A DNA stretch of 5,555 nt. It comes from Acidobacteriaceae bacterium (GTDB taxonomy: Bacteria > Acidobacteriota > Terriglobia > Bryobacterales > Bryobacteraceae). The notes below the pieces were generated by a model. The model saw nothing but the letters and a program-made list of their open reading frames with translations. It was not told the DNA's origin and searched no databases. Below are positions 1-5,323 of this stretch, piece by piece (the stretch's first letter is position 1; the number at the start of each line of letters is the position of its first letter). The position numbers and the translations under genes are program-made. Location: positions 1 through 5,555 of the forward strand of contig JAFAZU010000497.1 in NCBI GenBank assembly GCA_019239585.1. The letters are read 5' to 3'.

Positions 1-984
1 CTCCTCATTCAGCTTCCGGTGAGGTACTGGATTGGGTTGTACTGTGAAGGTCGGCGGAGTGCCGTATTGGTATTGGGAGAGCATGTAAGGGAGAGTGGTA
101 CAACTGCCTGCGACGCGTTGATTATGCAGGCACATCAAAGCGCCGGACACGAATAAAAAAAGGCAAACCACTGTCACGACTCGCTGTGCGCTTTTCCAAT
201 TGGCAGGACTCCTCAATGCGGGCAGAAAAAACACCAGAACGCTCAAAAGAAGAAAACAAAATTCAAAAGGACGCGTTAGTAGCTGAATTGCCAAGCCGAG
301 GCCCAACAGAGCAGCATCCCGCGTCCGGCCGCAATGGCGAATGCGCGGCAAAGCTCCAAATACCAAACAACCGGCTGTAGCTGAAACAGCTCCGCCCCAA
401 TAGCAATTGGTCCAGTAGCTGAGCGGACCAAATTCGAAAACAGCTAGCAGGCCACCCGCCAAGGCCCAATTCGGGGAGGTCCAGGCCCGTAGCATCCAAT
501 AACATCCGCCACATAGAGCAGCGACCGACAACAGGACTCCCGCCCAAGGATGTCCGAAGATCAGCCACCCAAGCGCTAACACGAGCCCTTGCCCCAAAGC
601 GTACATAGAACTATAGGTGGGCTGCTGCAATACAAAGACCTGTTCAAAGAAGTGGGGGAACGGGTGAGCAGGATTTGCCAATCGGAAATGACGCAGCGTG
701 TCGGCTAAAAGCAGGTAGCTGAAATCATCGGCTCCGCTCGGAACCGGGGGTGGGTATCGCGGTAAGAGAACCAATCGCAGTGCAATGGGAAGAGCGGCAA
801 TGAAGATCAGCCATCCAATGGAACTTTCACGAACACGATACGTCGTTAACTTCGCCGTGGCCCAAAGCAGAACTAGTGCGGCTAATAGCAACGTTGCTAC
901 GAACTCGACGTAGTCGCTGATTCCAAAGCCGAGGGTGCTGTCCGGCGACAAGAACGTACGCACCGGATGAAGCGGCGGAGCCAT
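1..984 (-). CDS. Polytopic membrane glycosyltransferase-like protein (GT39/ArnT type), C-terminus off the window
   Basis: This minus-strand frame is open from 1077 to base 1 with no stop, so the C-terminus lies outside the window. From the ATG at 984 it encodes 328 residues. Hydrophobic segments lie near residues 30-46, 56-74, 132-148, 149-166, 174-190, 198-214, 226-241, 243-258 and 270-288. The loop after the second segment has the acidic motif SGADDFSYLL (83-92), where GT39/GT83 enzymes such as ArnT and protein mannosyltransferases carry their catalytic Asp; it is followed by HP and QPTYSSMYALGQG (121-133). Family knowledge suggests an inner-membrane enzyme that uses a lipid-linked sugar donor; the substrate cannot be told. 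I recall similar proteins in Acidobacteria ending this domain with a 'TLPY...QYQYG...PHR' stretch, seen here at 297-323. The start is uncertain: no good ribosome binding site precedes the ATG, and an in-frame TTG lies at 999. The gene is divergent from the one at 1094. Confidence 0.8.
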   Translation of the reverse strand, partial: MAPPLHPVRTFLSPDSTLGFGISDYVEFVATLLLAALVLLWATAKLTTYRVRESSIGWLIFIAALPIALRLVLLPRYPPPVPSGADDFSYLLLADTLRHFRLANPAHPFPHFFEQVFVLQQPTYSSMYALGQGLVLALGWLIFGHPWAGVLLSVAALCGGCYWMLRAWTSPNWALAGGLLAVFEFGPLSYWTNCYWGGAVSATAGCLVFGALPRIRHCGRTRDAALLGLGLAIQLLTRPFEFCFLLLSVLVFFLPALRSPANWKSAQRVVTVVCLFLFVSGALMCLHNQRVAGSCTTLPYMLSQYQYGTPPTFTVQPNPVPHRKLNEE

Positions 985-1093
985 GACGAGCGCAATCAAG
1001 AAGAAGTTACCATTGTGCGAGGTATCAGATGCCAGAGCCGGCGCGGGCTGTAACAATACGGGCCAGCCGCACGTCCGTTAATCTTTCCGCGAC

Positions 1094-1798
1094 ATGCCGA
1101 CCTTGAACTTTTCGGACGCCTTCACAAGACGATCGATCTTGCTGGCTAGTGTGGCTTGTTGTACGGTAACAGATCTTGTCTCTGGGTTTGGCAGCACACA
1201 CTTCTGGGACAAGGAGGAACCTTCCGCCTGGACTTCTTCCGAGATTCAGCAATTGACCACGGAGTCCCCCTGGGCCAAGCAAACACTTGCCATGTTGAGT
1301 AATAACAATTCAAGTCTAGCCGGTCCCAGCACGGTTTCCGGGCGCCGAGGCCGCATGGGTGGAGGGAGCAGTCGGACGACAGCTTCGACTTTACCTAAGT
1401 TCCCGGTCGTGGTCCGCTGGGTCAGCGCGAAACCAATGCTGCAGGCCATGAAGCTGAAGCTGCCGGCATCACTGAACGATCATTATGTGATCGAGGTTTC
1501 CGGCTTGCCGATTGCTTCTTCCGGCAGCGAACAGGGAGTTTCAAACTCGGCCACCGATCCTTCTGCAGAATTGAAGGAGCAAACGTCGCTTCAGGCAAAA
1601 CGCGGCGATCCCATCCAGCCGGGTGAAGTCTACCAGGACCCGAACGATACTTCCTCGGTCTACTTCGGCTTTCTTCGCCAATTTCTGGACCTGACGGAAG
1701 CCAGTGTAGCTACATTCTCCACAGAATCAGGACCCCTTGCCATAAAAGTAAAATTTCATTTGAGGGAGATGAAATATCGCGGCGAACTTGCCGTTTGA
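1094..1798 (+). CDS. Secreted protein of unknown function, acidobacterial type, Tat-like signal
   Basis: This 234-residue protein belongs to no characterised family I can name. The N-terminus has a twin-Arg (TRRSILLASV, residues 11-20) followed by a short hydrophobic stretch to about 24, which reads as a Tat-like or ordinary signal peptide. No convincing lipobox is present, although CC occurs at 22-23. The mature part starts near FWDKEEPSAWTSSEIQQLTTESPWAKQ (written here only as a region, 37-63), then a low-complexity linker GRRGRMGGGSSR (83-94), a beta-like core with VVVRWVSAKPMLQAMK (105-120) and HYVIEVSGLP (130-139), and a C-terminal block GPLAIKVKFHLREMKYRG (213-230). I recall acidobacterial hypothetical exported proteins with this W-T-E/S-x-E, SPWA, VRW.SA and K.KF.L..M.Y.G pattern. 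An in-frame TAA at 1079-1081 makes ATG 1094 the first possible start; no clear Shine-Dalgarno precedes it. Function unknown. Confidence 0.78.
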   Translation: MPTLNFSDAFTRRSILLASVACCTVTDLVSGFGSTHFWDKEEPSAWTSSEIQQLTTESPWAKQTLAMLSNNNSSLAGPSTVSGRRGRMGGGSSRTTASTLPKFPVVVRWVSAKPMLQAMKLKLPASLNDHYVIEVSGLPIASSGSEQGVSNSATDPSAELKEQTSLQAKRGDPIQPGEVYQDPNDTSSVYFGFLRQFLDLTEASVATFSTESGPLAIKVKFHLREMKYRGELAV

Positions 1799-1815
1799 GC
1801 ATATCCCCTGTAAAC

Positions 1816-3399
1816 CTAACCAGCCGCACCTCCAGTTTTCTGCCTGCGCCCTCTCGGTTTAACCGAGGTTTCACGCCCGGACCAGTGGCCCAGTTGAAAT
1901 TTTTGCGAGTAGTTGCTGGATCGATTAGCGATCGTCACGGAAATAGAGCCGCCCGAGTCGCACTCGTATAACTCTTCCACGACCTGCTCTCCATTGCCAT
2001 CTCGGTTGGTTACTGCTAACGCGCTCAGATCCCTGACTTCCTTCAACGCCGGATCAAACGGAAAACGGATCTCGTCCCAGAACGTCACATCACCGTTGGG
2101 AGCGCCGTCCGCCGCACGATGGCTGCACTCCAGATAGCGAAAATGCCCGATATTGTGGACCGGCGAATAAACCCGATGTGTCGTCAAAGAAGGTTCACCG
2201 GGCGAAGGCAGGCTCAAACCTTTTTCCCACAGAGGATCAAACACGATGCGGGAACCGGAATCAGCTTCCCGCCAAACGCCGAAGTATCGCGCCAAACGTT
2301 CGGAAAGGCGATACGTTCCGGGCTGATCTGCCTGAATCGCAAGTCCAATTGCTGTAGCCGACCGAGCATAAGCGGACCGGCGCACCCGTTTTCCAAAGCG
2401 CTCGCGCAGCACACGCGCTACGAGCGGAAGCTCGCTGCCGCCTCCTGTCAGGTAAAGTGCCTCCAGCTGTGAATTCCCGGTTTTTGTCAACAAATCCTCG
2501 ACGGCGCTCACCGTTTCTTCGACTAGCGGCTTGGCTTTTTCATAGAAGGCGGAAATGGGCACGGTCACGCTTGTCCACTCGGGATTGGCAATTTCTAGAT
2601 CAACCGAGATCCGCCGCGTATTGGGGTGAATCGCTTCCTTTTTCGTCCGGCATTCATCCAGCAGGCGGAACCACGCTCCCGCCGAAAGCGCATCGCGCTG
2701 CGCCGGGTCAGTATTTGCCGCCTCCAGCGCCAAATCCGCCAGGATTTGATCGAAATCATCGCCGCCAATTGTCGGGATGCCTTCTGAGGCAACTACATGA
2801 TGAACTTTTTCATTGAGCGTCACCAGCGAGGCGTCAAATGTTCCGCCGCCCAAGTCGTATACCAGAATCGTTTCACTCCGCGCTTTCGTCTGGCGTTGTC
2901 GGTGTCCAAACTCAATGCTGGCTGCACTCGGTTCATTCAGAACTCCAAGTACCTGAAAACCCGCCGCGCGAAACGCCTCCACAGTGAGAAATCGCTGATT
3001 TGTATTAGCGTTCGCCGGGACGCCCAGCACAGCTTCGAACTTTTCTCCGGCCGAAAGCGGCAATGTCGATTTTTCCCGCAGGCTGGCCGCTAAAGCCTTT
3101 GTTAAACCCCTCAGCAATTCCATTAAAGACGCCTTTTGCTCGCCCAGATCCAGGGTTGTGTGCGGCCCGGCATCTTCGAGCAGCCGCTTGATAGAGCGAA
3201 CAACTGTCCATGACCGGTCGGCTTGCGTGTCCCAGGCATCCCACCCATAACGTCGCTCGTCGCCGCGAAGAGCCACTAGCGACGGGTACCAATCGGCGGC
3301 AGAACCATCCGGAAGCTCGAACGAAATCAGCGGATAGTTGCCGCGATCCGCCGCCGCAATCACAATGCGATTCGTTCCGAAATCAATACCCAACTTCAT
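1816..3399 (-). CDS. Hsp70-family protein with DnaK-like ATPase core and divergent C-terminus
   Basis: The 527-residue product has the Hsp70/actin-fold ATPase signatures in order: phosphate-1 GIDFGTNRIVIA (4-15), PSLV (39-42), connect-1 region VLNEPSAASIEFG (153-165), phosphate-2 LVYDLGGGTFDASLV (179-193), IGGDDFDQILADLAL (211-225), adenosine motif YLTGGGSELPLVARVL (316-331) and connect-2 ARSATAIGLAIQA (345-357). It should bind and hydrolyse ATP in the cytoplasm. Residues about 358-527 do not look like the DnaK substrate-binding beta domain (no LLDVTPLSLGIET-like motif) or its helical lid, and the protein is about 100 residues shorter than DnaK. It is therefore closer to the YegD/HscC-like divergent Hsp70s than to housekeeping DnaK, and no DnaJ or GrpE gene is nearby. 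The start ATG is followed at once by the phosphate-1 strand, as in the family; upstream AAGGG sits only 1 nt from the ATG, so the ribosome binding site is poor. It is divergent from the STAS gene. Confidence 0.93.
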   Translation of the reverse strand: MKLGIDFGTNRIVIAAADRGNYPLISFELPDGSAADWYPSLVALRGDERRYGWDAWDTQADRSWTVVRSIKRLLEDAGPHTTLDLGEQKASLMELLRGLTKALAASLREKSTLPLSAGEKFEAVLGVPANANTNQRFLTVEAFRAAGFQVLGVLNEPSAASIEFGHRQRQTKARSETILVYDLGGGTFDASLVTLNEKVHHVVASEGIPTIGGDDFDQILADLALEAANTDPAQRDALSAGAWFRLLDECRTKKEAIHPNTRRISVDLEIANPEWTSVTVPISAFYEKAKPLVEETVSAVEDLLTKTGNSQLEALYLTGGGSELPLVARVLRERFGKRVRRSAYARSATAIGLAIQADQPGTYRLSERLARYFGVWREADSGSRIVFDPLWEKGLSLPSPGEPSLTTHRVYSPVHNIGHFRYLECSHRAADGAPNGDVTFWDEIRFPFDPALKEVRDLSALAVTNRDGNGEQVVEELYECDSGGSISVTIANRSSNYSQKFQLGHWSGRETSVKPRGRRQKTGGAAG

Positions 3400-3421
3400 G
3401 CCCTTAGTCTAGCGGCTGATT

Positions 3422-3478
3422 GATATACTGCATACGCCTGCTTTATTGCAGGCGTATTACATTTTTGTGCGTTAGAAT
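3422..3478. promoter_or_regulatory. Divergent hsp70/STAS control region: candidate -10 boxes
   Basis: The 120 bases between the two divergent start codons must hold promoters for both genes. Visible AT-rich candidates are TATACT on the plus strand (3424-3429), TAGAAT on the plus strand (3473-3478, five of six matches to TATAAT) and TATATC on the minus strand (3427-3422). None has a convincing TTGACA-like -35 at 16-18 nt, so sigma-70 assignment is weak and another sigma factor is possible. Confidence 0.3.
3432..3457. repeat. Perfect 10-bp inverted repeat between divergent genes
   Basis: ATACGCCTGC (3432-3441) and its exact reverse complement GCAGGCGTAT (3448-3457) are separated by TTTATT. On DNA this is a dyad that would suit a dimeric regulator. 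As RNA it is a 10-bp hairpin with a 6-nt loop, and a short T-run (TTTTT) follows 5 nt after it on the plus strand. It lies 62 nt before the STAS start codon and 33 nt before the hsp70 start codon. If TAGAAT at 3473 is the STAS -10 box, the dyad covers the -35 zone, which favours an operator role; a leader hairpin or a weak terminator is also possible. Confidence 0.6.
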
Positions 3479-3509
3479 AAAACCCTTACGACGGAAGCCT
3501 TTAAGGCGC

Positions 3510-3514
3510 AGGAG
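3510..3514 (+). promoter_or_regulatory. Ribosome binding site of the STAS gene
   Basis: AGGAG ends 5 nt before the ATG at 3520. It is the clearest Shine-Dalgarno of the intact chromosomal genes here and fixes this start. Confidence 0.75.
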
Positions 3515-3519
3515 CTATC

Positions 3520-3879
3520 ATGGCACTCACGGCAAAAACACGAAACATCGGCAATGTGGCAATTTTGGATCTGAACGGAAAAATCACTCTGGGTGAAAAC
3601 ACCGGCATCTTGCGAGATGAGCTGAATTCCCTTCTCGCCCAGGGACACAAGAACATTCTTTTAAACATGGGCGGCGTCAGCTATGTTGACAGCGCCGGGC
3701 TGGGCGAGCTGGTAGGCGCTTACACCACCGCGACCAACCAGGGCGGTTCGGTAAAGTTGCTGCATCTGCAAGGCAAGATGAAAGACCTGATGCAAATCAC
3801 TAAGCTTCACACGATTTTCGCGGCCTTCGACGATGAGCAGGCCGCTGTATCCAGTTTCAGCGCCGCCGCTAAGGCGTAA
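3520..3879 (+). CDS. STAS-domain anti-sigma factor antagonist (SpoIIAA/RsbV-like)
   Basis: A single STAS domain fills this 119-residue cytoplasmic protein. The diagnostic phosphorylation loop is YVDSAGLGELVGAY (55-68), with Ser58 after Asp57, the same spacing as the phosphorylated Ser of Bacillus SpoIIAA. The usual beta strands are visible at VAILDLNGKIT (13-23) and KNILLNMGGVSY (44-55), and at VKLLHL (78-83) before the helix GKMKDLMQITKL. In the family the unphosphorylated form binds an anti-sigma serine kinase (SpoIIAB/RsbW type) and frees its sigma factor; the kinase phosphorylates the Ser to stop this, and a PP2C phosphatase reverses it. No kinase, phosphatase or sigma gene is in the window, so the partner is encoded elsewhere. 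The C-terminal tail is Ala-rich (SFSAAAKA). It is divergent from the Hsp70-like gene and convergent with the methyltransferase gene. Confidence 0.94.
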   Translation: MALTAKTRNIGNVAILDLNGKITLGENTGILRDELNSLLAQGHKNILLNMGGVSYVDSAGLGELVGAYTTATNQGGSVKLLHLQGKMKDLMQITKLHTIFAAFDDEQAAVSSFSAAAKA

Positions 3880-3900
3880 GCTTATTGTTGGCGCTTTATT
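3859..3900 (+). terminator. Weak candidate terminator after the STAS gene
   Basis: AGCGCC (3859-3864) pairs with GGCGCT (3890-3895), followed by TTTATT. The stem is only 6 bp, starts inside the last codons and encloses 25 nt, so it is a poor match to an intrinsic terminator. Nothing stronger is visible in the 47 bases before the convergent methyltransferase stop. Confidence 0.2.
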
Positions 3901-3926
3901 CTGCTAAGGTCCTACAGCCCTGCGGG

Positions 3927-4574
3927 TTATCGCGTCTTCTCCCCCACGAAGCGAATGAGGTGGCTGCGGCGGCTCGGTGCCCAGTCCGCCTCGTCTTCGA
4001 CGTCCTCATAACGTAGAATTCGTAACTGCGAGAAGTCGCGCAACAGTTCGTTCGGCTGGAACAGAAAACTCTCTTTGCCGGCAAAGCCTTCTATTACGAG
4101 CACCCCGCCGGGCTTGAGCGCGTTAAAAAGGCGCTGTACGCTTTCCGGTTTCACATTGTGATACCAAGCGTGCAAGTAGAAGAGAGCAATTAGGTCCCAT
4201 TTATCTTTTCCGAAATCGTAGTGGTCGAGTCCGTCGACAACTGCAGTAAGATTCACCTGAAGCGCAGCGGCCCTCTTTTTAGCCTGTGCGACAGCCACAT
4301 CCGAAAGGTCTACGCCCGTTACTTGCCATCCGTGCTGTGCGAGGTAAATCGCATTACGGCCCTCGCCCATACCGAGATCAATGGCTAATCCGGGTTTTCG
4401 ATTCCGCACCACATCAACAAGTAATTGGCTTGGCTGGCGATTAAACTGCGTATTAGGGTCTTTGAATTTGCTGTTCCAATAATCCCGATCACTGGTATCA
4501 ACAGCTTGACCGAGCACTAGCGAGATCGCCAGGGCAAAGTATATGCTCCCTCGGAGCATGGGTATCCGAATCAT
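3927..4574 (-). CDS. Class I SAM-dependent methyltransferase with N-terminal signal or anchor
   Basis: The 215-residue protein has a hydrophobic N-terminus (IYFALAISLVLGQA, 11-24, after Arg8) and then a Rossmann-fold methyltransferase. Motif I is AIDLGMGEGRNAIYLAQ (64-80), the ribose-binding acid is Asp89 in VTGVDLS (85-91), and the later strand is ALKPGGVLVIEGF (152-164). YWNSKFKDPNTQFNRQPS (32-49) before motif I and FQPNELLRDFSQLRIL (172-187) resemble TehB/Methyltransf_25-type enzymes, which methylate small molecules, so the substrate may be a small compound; this is inference. The N-terminus suggests export or membrane tethering, odd for an enzyme that needs cytoplasmic SAM, so an inner-face anchor is the simplest reading. 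ATG 4574 is chosen because GGAAG precedes it by 7 nt. A later Met6 would not remove the hydrophobic segment. It converges with the STAS gene. Confidence 0.9.
   Translation of the reverse strand: MIRIPMLRGSIYFALAISLVLGQAVDTSDRDYWNSKFKDPNTQFNRQPSQLLVDVVRNRKPGLAIDLGMGEGRNAIYLAQHGWQVTGVDLSDVAVAQAKKRAAALQVNLTAVVDGLDHYDFGKDKWDLIALFYLHAWYHNVKPESVQRLFNALKPGGVLVIEGFAGKESFLFQPNELLRDFSQLRILRYEDVEDEADWAPSRRSHLIRFVGEKTR
4543..4559 (-). repeat. 7-bp hairpin in the first codons of the methyltransferase gene
   Basis: ATGCTCC and GGAGCAT form a perfect 7-bp stem with a 3-nt loop, starting 15 nt inside the coding region. The 5' arm holds the Met6 codon. It could hinder early translation or be chance. Confidence 0.35.
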
Positions 4575-4581
4575 TGTGATA

Positions 4582-4586
4582 CTTCC
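4582..4586 (-). promoter_or_regulatory. Ribosome binding site of the methyltransferase gene
   Basis: GGAAG on the minus strand ends 7 nt before the ATG at 4574. It supports this start over Met6 and so keeps the whole hydrophobic N-terminus in the product. Confidence 0.6.
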
Positions 4587-4658
4587 AAAATATATGGATG
4601 CCGAATGCTAAAGTAATTTGCTGCTATACCGGACTTTTCTCAACCTGGAAATAACGGT

Positions 4659-4958
4659 ATGTTTCTGCCTGAGATGGCTCAATGGCGGCGTGGTCTTGTC
4701 TACACTGCTAGATCAGAAGTATCGGCTCCGCTGTCCCCTGGTCATGAGTACCGAATTACGGCCAGTTTCAAGCAAAGGATCGGCGAGGGAGAGAAATTTA
4801 CAGCTTACAAAAAGCTTTATTTGCGGGTCACTCGCCTGATAAACACTCGAATTGCCGAGCTAACGTGTCCTAACGAGAGTGAGCCTCTTCACACGTGGAT
4901 TGTATGCCAAGGGTGGGGCACCTTTGGAGATTCTCATCAGATCGCAATTGCATTCTGA
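4659..4958 (+). CDS. Unrecognised 99-residue ORF, probable gene remnant cut by the IS
   Basis: I do not recognise this product. Codon use and residue mix look coding: PGHEYRITASFKQRIGEG, FTAYKKLYLRVTRLINTRIA and EPLHTWIVCQGWGTFG read like a beta-rich protein rather than a shadow frame, and no other frame here is better. The ATG has TGGAA 9 nt before it; the frame is also open upstream to a TAA at 4614-4616, so the true 5' end could be earlier. No signal peptide or membrane segment is visible. Its stop TGA (4956-4958) coincides with the likely left end of the IS3 element, so the stop may be supplied by the insertion and the original gene may have continued beyond. A genuine short gene ending there by chance, or non-coding sequence, remains possible. 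Confidence 0.4.
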   Translation: MFLPEMAQWRRGLVYTARSEVSAPLSPGHEYRITASFKQRIGEGEKFTAYKKLYLRVTRLINTRIAELTCPNESEPLHTWIVCQGWGTFGDSHQIAIAF

Positions 4959-5005
4959 GCTTGCCCGTCTGAAACGTATCCCTTGCTGAGAGAGTAGAAA
5001 GGAGC

Positions 5006-5012
5006 AAGGAGG
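5006..5012 (+). promoter_or_regulatory. Shine-Dalgarno of orfA, next to a lost start codon
   Basis: AAGGAGG is a perfect ribosome binding site. The in-frame codon 6 nt after it (5019-5021) is AGG, one change from ATG, while the first usable start codon, TTG at 5049, is 36 nt away. This suggests the original orfA start was mutated. Confidence 0.5.
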
Positions 5013-5048
5013 ACAGAGAGGAGGAACACAGCACGGGCACAATACAGC

Positions 5049-5315
5049 TTGGAGTTTAAACCAGAAGCCGTGCGCTTGGTCGAGTCGGGACAGAGCATGC
5101 GAGCAGCCGCCCGCCAGTTAAACATCGCCGAACAGAGCCTGTTCAACGGGGTCAAAGCGCAACGAGAAGGTCGGCTCCAGGATGCGGCCGGCAGCCGCAC
5201 GGTCAGCGCCGAGCAGATGGAAATTAGCCGCTTGCGGGCCGAGTTGGCGCAGGTCAAAATGGAGCGCGACCTCTTGGGAAAAGCGACGGCGTACTTCGCC
5301 AAGGGCCCAAGATGA
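5049..5315 (+). CDS. IS3-family transposase OrfA
   Basis: From the TTG start the product has 88 residues. It opens with an HTH_Tnp_1-type region, EFKPEAVRLVESGQSMRAAA then QLNIAEQSLFN (2-33), which binds the IS ends. It closes with SRLRAELAQVKMERDLLGKATAYFAK (60-85), the leucine-zipper-like segment typical of IS3 OrfA. The frame is open upstream to a TAG at 4995-4997, and the residues before the TTG (RNTARAQYS) match the usual N-terminus of this family, so the natural start was probably at 5019, now AGG. Residue 34 is Gly (GGG) where the family has a conserved Trp (LFNWVKA), one base from TGG. The stop overlaps the orfB ATG (ATGA). With the damaged orfB this copy is probably inactive, although OrfA alone could still bind ends of related elements. 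Confidence 0.88.
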   Translation: MEFKPEAVRLVESGQSMRAAARQLNIAEQSLFNGVKAQREGRLQDAAGSRTVSAEQMEISRLRAELAQVKMERDLLGKATAYFAKGPR

Positions 5316-5323
5316 AGTACGCC
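5276..5323 (+). promoter_or_regulatory. Probable programmed -1 ribosomal frameshift signal (orfA/orfB)
   Basis: A slippery heptamer GGGAAAA (5276-5282) is in the correct phase of orfA (TTG GGA AAA read as G GGA AAA). After a 5-nt spacer, GGCGTACTTC (5288-5297) pairs perfectly with GAAGTACGCC (5314-5323), a 10-bp stem with a 16-nt loop containing GGGCCC. After a -1 slip the frame is open without a stop into MKYALIRR of orfB. Heptamer, spacer and stem fit the known recoding logic of IS3 elements that make the OrfAB fusion transposase. The stem also hides the orfA stop and orfB ATG, so it could instead or also limit independent orfB initiation. Confidence 0.7.

Noticed and set aside
263..568. 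Minus-strand 101-residue ORF
   Set aside because: It is an out-of-frame shadow of the membrane glycosyltransferase frame, which has clear hydrophobic segments and family motifs over the same bases.
1025..1282. Minus-strand 85-residue ORF overlapping the start of the secreted protein gene
   Set aside because: Composition is Arg/Cys/Gly-rich with no motif; it is antisense to the better supported gene at 1094.
1799..1815. Terminator between the convergent genes
   Set aside because: Only 17 bases separate the stops and no hairpin with a T-run is present.
2119..3093. Several plus-strand ORFs antisense to the Hsp70-like gene
   Set aside because: They are Arg/Pro/Ser-rich shadows; the opposite strand carries all the Hsp70 signatures.
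1816..3399. Housekeeping dnaK
   Set aside because: The C-terminal substrate-binding domain and lid are not recognisable, the length is too short and there is no grpE or dnaJ neighbour.
4618..4839. Plus-strand 73-residue ORF
   Set aside because: It overlaps the more coding-like frame at 4659-4958 and shows no motif.
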